From NCBI GenBank assembly GCA_965227455.1, contig OZ245752.1:1798001-1862000 (forward strand): 64,000 nucleotides of DNA. The letters are read 5' to 3'. Source of the DNA: JABDIP01 sp965227455. Its GTDB lineage: Bacteria; Pseudomonadota; Alphaproteobacteria; DSM-16000; Inquilinaceae. Both the position numbers and the translations under genes were made by a program. Each line of letters starts with the position of its first letter. Within the stretch, counting starts at the first letter, position 1. Positions 35,671 through 42,848 of the stretch are shown here, piece by piece. Below the pieces are notes generated by a model, which had not been told where the DNA came from, made no database searches, and saw only the letters and a list, made by a program, of their open reading frames with translations.

Positions 35671-36642
35671 TCAGCCGGGCGATTCCCAGTCCAGGGTCCA
35701 GAGCGCATGGACGTGCGACCACAGTGACGCCCGTCGCGATCCCACGTACCACATAGCAGTGCCGACATCCCAGTCGCGCGTCCGCATCAGGCAGGCGCAG
35801 GCCAGCAAGGCGCCGGCAAACTCGTCCCCCGGCGACAGTATGGCGATCCCGGCTTGCTTCTCCCGGCCATGCATGAGCGCCGCCACGGCCTCCGACGCCG
35901 GCACCAGGTCGCTCAGGTCGTCCAGGGGGAAGGTCCGCAGGTCCATGCCCGCTACCCTGTGCGCTGCCTCCAGCGGATCGAAAACATCGGCACTGCCGGC
36001 GACCACAACCGTGCGGATGCCCTGAGCGGCGAGCGCGGCGGGGGACACGGCGAGCCCTCCGACCACGAGGCCCTCCTCAACCAGGTTCCAGTCTTCATCC
36101 GGATCGGCCGGGTCCGCCGGTCGATCCTGGAAGGTGCGGATTAATGTCTCCCGGTCCTGCCGCGCCGAGTCCAGGACGCCGGCATCGCCCGCAAGCAGGC
36201 GGCATGCGGGTGCGATAACCTGCGCCCGCCGTCGGTCCGTCTCGAAGAAGACATTGGGGTTGACCACGTCGCGATGCGCCCGCACCCGCGCCAGCGCTTC
36301 GTCCCAGCTCATGCCGTCGCGGGCCATCCAGTAGAGGGCGATGACGCTAGGGCTGCGCGATCGGCCGGCATGGCAGTGGACCAGGGTCGGCCTGTCCTGC
36401 CGGCGCAGTTCCGCGAGCTCGGAGACCGCCAGGGCCAGATAGGGCAGCGGAATCGGGTAGATGTCGTTGATCGGGCGGCGCACCAGCGCGATGTCGGACC
36501 GCAGGCCCCTGCCATAGCGCGGCGGGTGGAAGTCGCTGACATTGAGGATGCCAGTGAAGGGCGCATCCTCCAGCTCCGCGGCGCTGCGCGGCGCCCCGGA
36601 AAGGGCCAGCCCTGGTTCGAGCAGGTCATATGGGTGCGGCAT
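35671..36642 (-). CDS. dual-specificity phosphatase-like protein with degenerate second domain
   Basis: A 323-residue protein. The first half is a cysteine phosphatase of the tyrosine/dual-specificity type: the P-loop HCHAGRSRSPSV gives Cys90 and Arg96 (C-X5-R), and the likely general acid lies in the preceding NDIYPIPLPY loop. From about 185 the same layout seems to repeat (NLVEEGLVVGGLAVSP, GIRTVVVAGS, MDLRTFPLDDLSD), but at the P-loop position it reads AILSPGDEFAGALLACACLM, without the Cys/Arg pair. The start is uncertain: ATG 36642 is chosen, though the frame opens to 36741. Confidence 0.72.
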   Translation of the reverse strand: MPHPYDLLEPGLALSGAPRSAAELEDAPFTGILNVSDFHPPRYGRGLRSDIALVRRPINDIYPIPLPYLALAVSELAELRRQDRPTLVHCHAGRSRSPSVIALYWMARDGMSWDEALARVRAHRDVVNPNVFFETDRRRAQVIAPACRLLAGDAGVLDSARQDRETLIRTFQDRPADPADPDEDWNLVEEGLVVGGLAVSPAALAAQGIRTVVVAGSADVFDPLEAAHRVAGMDLRTFPLDDLSDLVPASEAVAALMHGREKQAGIAILSPGDEFAGALLACACLMRTRDWDVGTAMWYVGSRRASLWSHVHALWTLDWESPG

Positions 36643-36773
36643 GACGCCGACAGGGTATTGCCGCCGGCCGTATGCGGCAATCCGGCCGTGCCGAGTCGCT
36701 GAACATTCAGGATCCTGTGTCCTTCCTGTGTCACCCCCCATCTACCGTCTTCGAATTTGAGGAGGGGGCAGGC

Positions 36774-38318
36774 ATGGACACTTCATTCTGGGCGCGGATC
36801 AAGCGCTGGCTGGTGAAGGTGGTGAACGCGATTCCGCCGCTGCACCGGTTCATCAACCGCAAGCTGATCAACAAATACGCTTACGCGACGCCGCCCCGGC
36901 CGCGGCCGCTCTCGATGGCGGCCCCCTACCCGACCTGGCGCGGCCTGACCGACCGCCGTTATTCCGGACGGCACCTGCCGCCGGCGCCGGACTATACCGC
37001 CTCCCTGCCGCCGCAGGACAAGGTCAACGCGCTGTTCAAGCGCACCGAGGACATCCGCGCCACCGACACCAGCCTGCTCTTCCCGTTCTTTGCGCAATGG
37101 TTCACCGACAGTTTCCTGCGCACCAAATGGAAGCCGGAAGAGGAGCAGGATTTCGCCGAGAACGAGAGCAACCACGAAATCGATCTCTGCCAGATCTACG
37201 GCACCGGCGAGGCGCAGACGACCATGCTGCGCGCCGGCAGCGACGGCCGGCTGAAGAGCCAGCGCATCGGCGACGAGGAATACCCGGCCAGCCTGTTCGA
37301 GGACGGCGCCGACGGCCCGCAATTGAAGCCGGAGTTCGAGGGCCTTTATACCGAGGCCAATTTCAAGCGGGTGTTCCGCTCCGCCAGCGACGACCACAAG
37401 CGAAACGCCTTCGCCGTCGGGCTGGAGCATGGCAACTCGACCATCGGCAACACGGTCATGAACACCCTGTTCCTGCGCGAGCACAACCGCATCGCCGGCG
37501 TGCTGCAGGCGGCCCATCCGGACTGGGACGATGAGCGGCTGTTCCAGACCGCCCGCAACATTTGCATCGTGCTGCTGCTGAAGATCGTGGTCAGCGACTA
37601 CATCGTGCATATCGCTCCGCTGGATTTCCGGCTGGAGGCGGTTCCCGGCATGGCCGAGAAGGAGCGCTGGTACCGTACCAACTGGATCGCGGTGGAATTC
37701 GCGCTGCTCTATCGCTGGCACGACCTGATCCCGGCCACGGTGCGGTTCGGCGACAACGAACGCGATTCCGAGGCGCTGCACCGGAACAATGCCTGGCTGT
37801 TGGACGCCGGCGTCGAGCAGGTGCTGCTGGACGCCTCGCGCCAATTGGCCGGGCGCATCGGCATCGGCAACACCGCCCCCTTCCTGGAAAAGGTGAAATG
37901 GGCCAGCCTGAAGATGGCCCGCGGCTGCGAGCTCGCCCCCTTCAACGCCTATCGCCGCCATTACGGCCTCGACCCGGTGACCAGCTTCCAGGCGTTGACC
38001 AGGGACCCGGCCAAGGCGGCAACCCTGAAGGATCTCTATGGCGATATCGACCGGCTGGAATGGTTCATCGGCATCTTCGCCGAGGATTACGACTCGGCCG
38101 ACATGATGGGCGACCTCCTCAGCACCATGGTCGCCAACGACGCCTTCACTCAGGCCCTGACCAACCCGCTGCTGGCGGAAGCCGTCTTCAACCACCCGGA
38201 CACGTTCGCGCCGGAGGGCCGCGCCATCATCGATGCGACGGCCGGTCTCGCGGATGTGGTGGTGCGCAACACCGGCATCTCCGACCGCGAGGCGGTGGGC
38301 TTCAAGATTCGACGCTGA
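36774..38318 (+). CDS. animal-type haem peroxidase, cyclooxygenase-like
   Basis: A 514-residue member of the peroxidase-cyclooxygenase superfamily, like the catalytic domain of prostaglandin H synthase but without the EGF module. Alignable blocks: FPFFAQWFTDSFLRT, IDLCQIYGTGEAQT, LFLREHNRIAGVLQAAHPDWDDERLFQTAR, and EFALLYRWHDLIP. The last carries the proximal haem His316 and the Tyr313 that matches the cyclooxygenase radical tyrosine. At the distal site Gln108 is kept, but Asp112 replaces the distal His. The N-terminus is basic and amphipathic (WARIKRWLVKVVNAIPPLHRFIN) and may bind membrane. GGAGGGGG precedes the ATG. The substrate, perhaps a fatty acid, is unknown. Confidence 0.82.
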   Translation: MDTSFWARIKRWLVKVVNAIPPLHRFINRKLINKYAYATPPRPRPLSMAAPYPTWRGLTDRRYSGRHLPPAPDYTASLPPQDKVNALFKRTEDIRATDTSLLFPFFAQWFTDSFLRTKWKPEEEQDFAENESNHEIDLCQIYGTGEAQTTMLRAGSDGRLKSQRIGDEEYPASLFEDGADGPQLKPEFEGLYTEANFKRVFRSASDDHKRNAFAVGLEHGNSTIGNTVMNTLFLREHNRIAGVLQAAHPDWDDERLFQTARNICIVLLLKIVVSDYIVHIAPLDFRLEAVPGMAEKERWYRTNWIAVEFALLYRWHDLIPATVRFGDNERDSEALHRNNAWLLDAGVEQVLLDASRQLAGRIGIGNTAPFLEKVKWASLKMARGCELAPFNAYRRHYGLDPVTSFQALTRDPAKAATLKDLYGDIDRLEWFIGIFAEDYDSADMMGDLLSTMVANDAFTQALTNPLLAEAVFNHPDTFAPEGRAIIDATAGLADVVVRNTGISDREAVGFKIRR

Positions 38319-38319
38319 G

Positions 38320-39387
38320 CTATTCCGCCTCCAGCGGTGTCTTGGGCGTGAAATCCTCCGAGCACACGCCGCCGCGTGGCAGGCCGGGTTCGAGCCGGCC
38401 GTAGCGTTCCTCGAAGACCGGCGGCAGGGGTCGCGGGTCGTGGGCGGAGAGCCAGAGGCGCAGGAGATGGCGGCGGCGTTCCGGCTCGGGCCAGTCCTCG
38501 TAGGCGGTGCGGGAATGCAGGACGACATGGTTGTGCACGAACTGCATGTCGCCGGGCCGGAATTCCATCTCCAGGCGGAAAGTGTCGCTCTCGGCCAAGC
38601 GCTCGACCAGATCCAGCGCCTCGATCTGCCGGGCGGTCAGGCGCGGGATGTCGGGAAAGCGCGCTTGCGCGGCTTCGATGAAATCGCGGGCGAAATAGAT
38701 GCTCGTGCGGCCGGCGAAATGATGGGCGATGGGAATCTCATAATGCGGCCCCTTGCCCGCCGGCACCTCGCCCTTGCGGTCATAGACGAAGGGCTGCGCC
38801 AGGGTATCCGCCAGCTCCGGCCGGGTGCGGGCGATCTCCTGCAGGATGGCGGTGGAACTGCACAGGGAGCTGGCACCGCCGGATTTCGACGGCTGCAGGC
38901 ATAACAGCCCGACGATATCGCAGCTGTCGACATGGAAGCGCTGGCGGGCATTGGTGCGGTAGAGCCGCGTCTTGGGATCGCTCTTGTCCTCGCCCAGATC
39001 CTTCACATGCCCGACCATGTGGCCGGCGGCATTCTGCGGCCGGGCGATGCCGAACCAGGCGCCGATCCCGAACCAGGCGCGCATGACCCAGTCCCGTTCC
39101 CGGCCCTCGATCGGCAGGCCGCGGATGAGCACAAATCCGCGGCCATCCACCACATCGCGGCGGGCGCCTTCCAGCACCGGGCCAAAGGTCGGCAGCAGGA
39201 AGGCCTCGCGGGTGATCTCGTGGATCGGCTGGGCACGGGTCGCGTCGACGGCGCTCACGACCTCTTCGCGATGGGCATCGGTCAGGTCGATGCGCCAATC
39301 CCCGGAAGCCCGCATCTCCGCCGCCCGCCACGCCGAGGGATCGTCCTGGGACAGTCCGTCTTCCGCCGCCGAAGGTATGGTCGCCAC
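38320..39387 (-). CDS. TauD/TfdA family Fe(II)/2-oxoglutarate dioxygenase
   Basis: A 355-residue oxygenase. The iron ligands are the HxD in RFHVDSCDIVGL and the distal His in VHNHVVLHSRTAYEDW; the 2-oxoglutarate arginine follows in RRRHLLRLWLS. GFVLIRGLPI and TNARQRFHVD are typical. Members hydroxylate small carboxylates, sulfonates or amino acids. Its stop lies one base after the haem peroxidase stop (convergent). The substrate is unknown. Confidence 0.87.
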   Translation of the reverse strand: MATIPSAAEDGLSQDDPSAWRAAEMRASGDWRIDLTDAHREEVVSAVDATRAQPIHEITREAFLLPTFGPVLEGARRDVVDGRGFVLIRGLPIEGRERDWVMRAWFGIGAWFGIARPQNAAGHMVGHVKDLGEDKSDPKTRLYRTNARQRFHVDSCDIVGLLCLQPSKSGGASSLCSSTAILQEIARTRPELADTLAQPFVYDRKGEVPAGKGPHYEIPIAHHFAGRTSIYFARDFIEAAQARFPDIPRLTARQIEALDLVERLAESDTFRLEMEFRPGDMQFVHNHVVLHSRTAYEDWPEPERRRHLLRLWLSAHDPRPLPPVFEERYGRLEPGLPRGGVCSEDFTPKTPLEAE

Positions 39388-39470
39388 GCGCCTGGGCCTC
39401 TCGCCATTTCCCGATGCTGCCGATTGTCGGACGGCACGCCCTCGGGAACAAGCGGCTCCCCCAGCACCCT

Positions 39471-39618
39471 CACCCTGAGCCTGTCGAAGAGCCTGCCCCC
39501 GGCTTGAACGGGGGGTGAGGACGGCGACGCCCGCACTTGGTCCGGAGCCGGAGTACTGGCCCTGCCATCCTCACCCCCCGTTCAAGCCGGGGGCAGGCTC
39601 TTCGACAAGCTCAGGGCG
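39471..39618. repeat. long inverted repeat (51-base arms) in the spacer
   Basis: Bases 39471-39521 and 39568-39618 are reverse complements with only two mismatches, around a 46-base centre. The core contains CCTGTCGAAGAGCCTGCCCC, and the mirror arm has TTCGACAAGCTCAGGG, a string common in dispersed intergenic repeats of alphaproteobacteria. Transcribed, it would form a strong hairpin. It fills most of the 325-base gap between the TauD-type gene and the SnoaL-like gene; no gene is seen there. Confidence 0.88.
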
Positions 39619-39712
39619 AGGAGCGGATAGGAGTGTTGCCGAGTCCGAACACCCTCGCTTGCGGCTCGCATCGGCTATGATGGCCGCAGGACAATCGACA
39701 GGAAACATCGGC

Positions 39713-40162
39713 GTGGCGGACATGACGGAATCGGAAGACCTCCTCACTGCGGTCCGCGAGGAAATTGAGGCCTTGCACCGCTTCATCTCGGCCTGGTTCC
39801 GGGGCGAGGAGCCGAATACGGACGAGGCCTTCGCCACCGGCATGGCCGACCGGCTGGCGCCCGGCTTCGTCAATATCCAGCCGGCGGGCCGGGTTCTCGA
39901 GCGGGACGATCTTCTGGACTCCCTGCGCGACGGGCATGGGGCCAATCCGGCGTTCCGGATCTCGATTTCAAAGACGCGGCTGCACCATGTCGATGCGGCG
40001 GCCGGCCTGGTCCTGGCAACCTATGTCGAGACGCAGTCCGGCGCGCGCCACTCCCACCCGCCGACCAATGCCCGTCTCTCGACCGTGCTGATGCGCCGGA
40101 CCGGAACCGGCCCCCTTGAGTGGCTGCATGTTCACGAGACGGCCGTGCCAGTCGAGTCATAG
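39713..40162 (+). CDS. SnoaL-like / DUF4440-type small protein
   Basis: A 149-residue protein with the helical start and curved sheet of the NTF2/SnoaL-like superfamily: LTAVREEIEALHRFISAWFRGE, LAPGFVNIQPAGRVLERDDLLDSL, and the C-terminal strand WLHVHETAVP. Such folds bind small ligands or act as isomerases and cyclases; no catalytic set is clear. GTG 39713 has CAGGAAA 8 bases upstream; ATG 39722 is the alternative. It lies right after the inverted repeat and stands alone. Confidence 0.75.
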   Translation: MADMTESEDLLTAVREEIEALHRFISAWFRGEEPNTDEAFATGMADRLAPGFVNIQPAGRVLERDDLLDSLRDGHGANPAFRISISKTRLHHVDAAAGLVLATYVETQSGARHSHPPTNARLSTVLMRRTGTGPLEWLHVHETAVPVES

Positions 40163-40175
40163 CGGGCCCCGATGC

Positions 40176-40361
40176 TCATCCACCTGGATCGTCTTGCGCG
40201 GCCCAGTAGCGTTGCTTGTGCCCGCGGCGGGCGAAGTCCTCGGCGATCCTCCGCGCCTCGTCCTCGGTCAGGCCGTCGCGCATGCGGAACCGGTTGCCGT
40301 TGTCATCCTCGCGCCAGACCGACCAGGTGCGGTCGTGGCCCGATCGATCGCGTTCAGAAAT
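40176..40361 (-). CDS. possible small protein overlapping the ATPase stop, non-standard start
   Basis: A 61-residue frame with protein-like content: TWSVWREDDNGNRFRMRDGL, then a helix DEARRIAEDFARRGHKQ and RYWAAQDD. No ATG, GTG or TTG lies between the upstream ATPase gene and the conserved-looking part; the only plausible start is ATT at 40361, which would overlap the ATPase stop (40354-40356). It could be translated by coupling or read by a frameshift from the ATPase gene, or it may be a relic. I do not recognise the family with confidence. Confidence 0.4.
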   Translation of the reverse strand: MSERDRSGHDRTWSVWREDDNGNRFRMRDGLTEDEARRIAEDFARRGHKQRYWAAQDDPGG

Positions 40362-40893
40362 CTTGGGCCACCTTGTCCTGGATGAACCGCGCCCTGTCCT
40401 CGGGGCTTTCGCGCGGCAGTTCCACCAGGGTGTATCCCAGCCCCTGATAGGCGTCGCGCATGCGCTCGCCGAAATCGGCGGCCTGGCCATAAGTCATCCG
40501 GCGCTCCTCGTCGGTGCTGTAGATGTCCTTCCAGGGCGGCGCGAAGAAGACGGTCGGGTTGTAGCGGTATTTGTGCGCCGCGCTGCGCGCCGGCCGGTCG
40601 TCGAGCCCGTAGAGCAGCGCGTAGGCGATCAGGTCCGGGATGCCCCGGTCGAAGAAGGTCGGCAGATCGGCGGATCGCCGCTTGCGGCGCTCGAACACGG
40701 CGCGGGACAGCATCAGCTCGACAAACAAAGCCGGGTCACTATCCGGAACGCCATTGCCGCCGAAGCTGCGCTGCTCGGCCAGGATCTGCCGCGCCGGCTC
40801 GTCGACGCGGTCGTAGCCCTGGAGGCCAAGACGCTCGAGGACCGCCGACTTGCCGGTGCCCGGGGCGCCGGTCAGGACATAGAAGGGGATCAT
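40354..40893 (-). CDS. AAA-type ATP-binding protein, predicted P-loop NTPase
   Basis: A 179-residue P-loop protein. Walker A is LTGAPGTGKSAVLERL (about 7-22), and FFDRGIPDLIAYALL is the acidic segment typical of small AAA_28-like predicted ATPases/kinases; RYNPTVFFAPPWKDIYSTDEERR is the lid region. It may be a nucleoside or small-molecule kinase, but the substrate is unknown. The C-terminal end overlaps a possible small downstream protein. Confidence 0.82.
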   Translation of the reverse strand: MIPFYVLTGAPGTGKSAVLERLGLQGYDRVDEPARQILAEQRSFGGNGVPDSDPALFVELMLSRAVFERRKRRSADLPTFFDRGIPDLIAYALLYGLDDRPARSAAHKYRYNPTVFFAPPWKDIYSTDEERRMTYGQAADFGERMRDAYQGLGYTLVELPRESPEDRARFIQDKVAQDF

Positions 40894-40965
40894 GCCGGAT
40901 CTTCTTCGAGACGGTTCGTGGTCTGGGATGTCTCCTCACAGTGCATCTTGCGGTTCTCCATATTT

Positions 40966-41056
40966 CGTCATTCCCGCGAAAGCGGGAATCCAGTGGTCAG
41001 GCCGGCTCCGCCATCGGCATTGCGACCTCTGGATTCCCGCTTTCGCGGGAATGACG
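40966..41056. repeat. perfect 28-base inverted repeat element
   Basis: Bases 40966-40993 (CGTCATTCCCGCGAAAGCGG and on to CCAG) and 41029-41056 are exact reverse complements around a 35-base centre. Within each arm TTCCCGC and GCGGGAA pair again, so each arm can also form its own hairpin. The ATTCCCGCGAAAGCGGGAAT core is a widespread REP-like intergenic sequence. It fills the gap between the ATPase start and the VOC gene's end and could act as a terminator. Confidence 0.9.
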
Positions 41057-41102
41057 TTTGACGGGTTGGTTTCTGCCGGCACGCCGGCCAGCAAACGGTA
41101 CC

Positions 41103-41441
41103 CTAGGGCTGCGGATGCCTTGGCTGGTAGAGCATGACCGCGCCGCCGCCGGGGATGTCGAAGCTGGTGCCCAGGCCCCAGCCGTGATCGGTGATCGGGG
41201 TCGTGAAGGCCACACCCTTGCCTTCCAGCTCCTTGACCGACGCCTCGATGTCGTCGGTGAGGAAGGAGATGTCGTGCTTCGGGCCGTCGCCAGGATGGAC
41301 CCCGAACTCGGCACCGCCGATGCCGAAGATCAGCCAGCCATCGCCGGCATCGACATGGGCGAACCCCAGTTTGTCGCGAAAGAACGCCCGCGCCGCCTCG
41401 GCATCGGTGGAATAGAACAGGCCGTGCATGCCCTTGATCAT
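41103..41441 (-). CDS. VOC family (glyoxalase/dioxygenase fold) protein
   Basis: A 112-residue single-module VOC protein: GMHGLFYSTDAEAARAFFRDKLGF is the opening beta-alpha unit, and DHGWGLGTSFDIPGGGAVMLYQP closes it. His6, a conserved early metal-ligand position, and the glutamate in GGAEFGVHP are present, but the closing Glu of metal-binding members is not clear, so catalytic activity is uncertain. GGGGAGG precedes ATG 41441. Single-copy modules usually form dimers. Confidence 0.8.
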   Translation of the reverse strand: MIKGMHGLFYSTDAEAARAFFRDKLGFAHVDAGDGWLIFGIGGAEFGVHPGDGPKHDISFLTDDIEASVKELEGKGVAFTTPITDHGWGLGTSFDIPGGGAVMLYQPRHPQP

Positions 41442-41488
41442 CGCCGCCTCCCCGGTTGCGCCGAGTATGGCATGGGCGGGCCGTCCGG

Positions 41489-42793
41489 TCAGTCGTCCTT
41501 CGCCCCGGTGATGAGGCGGGCGCCGCGGTCGAAGAGGATGTACGACCACAGCCATTGGATCGCCACCAGCAGCCGGTTGCGCATGCCGATCAGGAAGTAG
41601 ACATGGGCGATACCCCAGATCCACCAGGCGATCCAGCCCTTCAGGCGCAGCCAGCCGAAATCGATGACGGCGGCGGACCGGCCGATGGTCGCCAGGCTGC
41701 CGGGATGGCTGTAGCGGAAGGCCGGGCGCACCACGTCGCCGGCGAGACCGCGCCGGATCGAGGCGGCCACATAGCGGCCCTGCTGCTTGGCGACCGGGGC
41801 GATGCCGGGCAGCGGCCGGCCCTCATCGTCCATCACGGCGGCGGTGTCGCCGATGACGAAGACCTCCGGATGGCCGGCCACGGTGAGATCGGGCTGCACC
41901 GCGACGCGGCCGGCGCGGTCCGACTCTGCGCCCAGCCATTCGCCGGCCGGCGAGGCGGCGACCCCTGCCGCCCACAGCACGGTGCGGGCGCCGATGCGCC
42001 GGCCGTCGAAAGCGACACCGTCCGCATCGCAGCCCGTGATCGGCTCGCCCAGCAGCACCTCGACGCCCAGCTTCTCCAGCGAGCGTTGGGCAAAGGCCGA
42101 CAGCCCTTCCGGAAAGCTCGGCAGCACGCGCGGCCCGGCCTCGACCAGCAGGATGCGGGTCTGGCGCGGGTCGATCTGGCGGAAATCCTTGGCCAGCACC
42201 CTGCGCGCCAGCTCGGCAATGGCGCCGGCCAGCTCTACGCCGGTCGGCCCGGCGCCGACGATGACGAAGGTCAGCAGCCGGTCGCGCTCGGCCGGATCCG
42301 GTTCGCTCTCGGCCCGTTCGAAGGCCATCAGGATGCGCCGGCGGATATCCGTCGCGTCCTCGATCTTCTTCAGCCCCGGCGCGAAGGGCTCCCAAGCATC
42401 GTTGCCGAAATAGGCGTGCCGGGCGCCGGTCGCCAGGATCAGGTAATCGTAGGGCATTGCCTCGTCGCCCATGCGCACCACGCGTGCCCCGGAATCCACC
42501 CCGGTGACCTCGCCCAGCAGCACGCTGGTATTCCGCTGGCTGCGCACGATGCGCCGGATCGGCCAGGCGATGTCCGCCGGCGACAGCCCTGCGGTCGCCA
42601 CCTGGTAGAGCAGCGGCTGGAACAGGTGGTAGTTGCGCCGGTCGATAATGGTGATGTCGACGGGCGCGGAGGCCAGCGCCTTGGCGGCGGACAACCCGCC
42701 GAACCCGGCGCCGACAATCACGACGCGGGGGCGCGCGGAGCCTTGCTTCGGCAGGCCGACTGCCGATCCCGAAATCGGTTGCGCAGTGTCCAT
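41489..42793 (-). CDS. ndh: type II NADH dehydrogenase (NDH-2) family
   Basis: A 434-residue flavoprotein. The FAD loop is VVIVGAGFGGLSAAKAL, followed by RRNYHLFQPLLYQVATAGLSPADIA, diagnostic of NDH-2. The NADH loop is VIVGAGPTGVELAGAI, and the second FAD segment is VFVIGDTAAV. The C-terminus has the amphipathic/hydrophobic anchor WIAWWIWGIAHVYFLIGMRN and SYILFDRGARLI. It would pass electrons from NADH to quinone at the inner membrane without pumping protons. ATG 42793 is chosen over the frame's extension to 42904. Confidence 0.9.
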   Translation of the reverse strand: MDTAQPISGSAVGLPKQGSARPRVVIVGAGFGGLSAAKALASAPVDITIIDRRNYHLFQPLLYQVATAGLSPADIAWPIRRIVRSQRNTSVLLGEVTGVDSGARVVRMGDEAMPYDYLILATGARHAYFGNDAWEPFAPGLKKIEDATDIRRRILMAFERAESEPDPAERDRLLTFVIVGAGPTGVELAGAIAELARRVLAKDFRQIDPRQTRILLVEAGPRVLPSFPEGLSAFAQRSLEKLGVEVLLGEPITGCDADGVAFDGRRIGARTVLWAAGVAASPAGEWLGAESDRAGRVAVQPDLTVAGHPEVFVIGDTAAVMDDEGRPLPGIAPVAKQQGRYVAASIRRGLAGDVVRPAFRYSHPGSLATIGRSAAVIDFGWLRLKGWIAWWIWGIAHVYFLIGMRNRLLVAIQWLWSYILFDRGARLITGAKDD

Positions 42794-42848
42794 AGTCCTG
42801 ATTTGGGTATTGGCGAACCAGGTTTCAGCCGAAATAGGGAGCGACCGG

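Noticed and set aside
36783..38528. Long open frame on the minus strand
   Set aside because: Antisense to the haem peroxidase, which has clear family motifs; the antisense product is low-complexity.
39471..39618. Inverted repeat as ends of an insertion sequence
   Set aside because: Only 46 bases lie between the arms, with no transposase; better called a small repeat or hairpin element.
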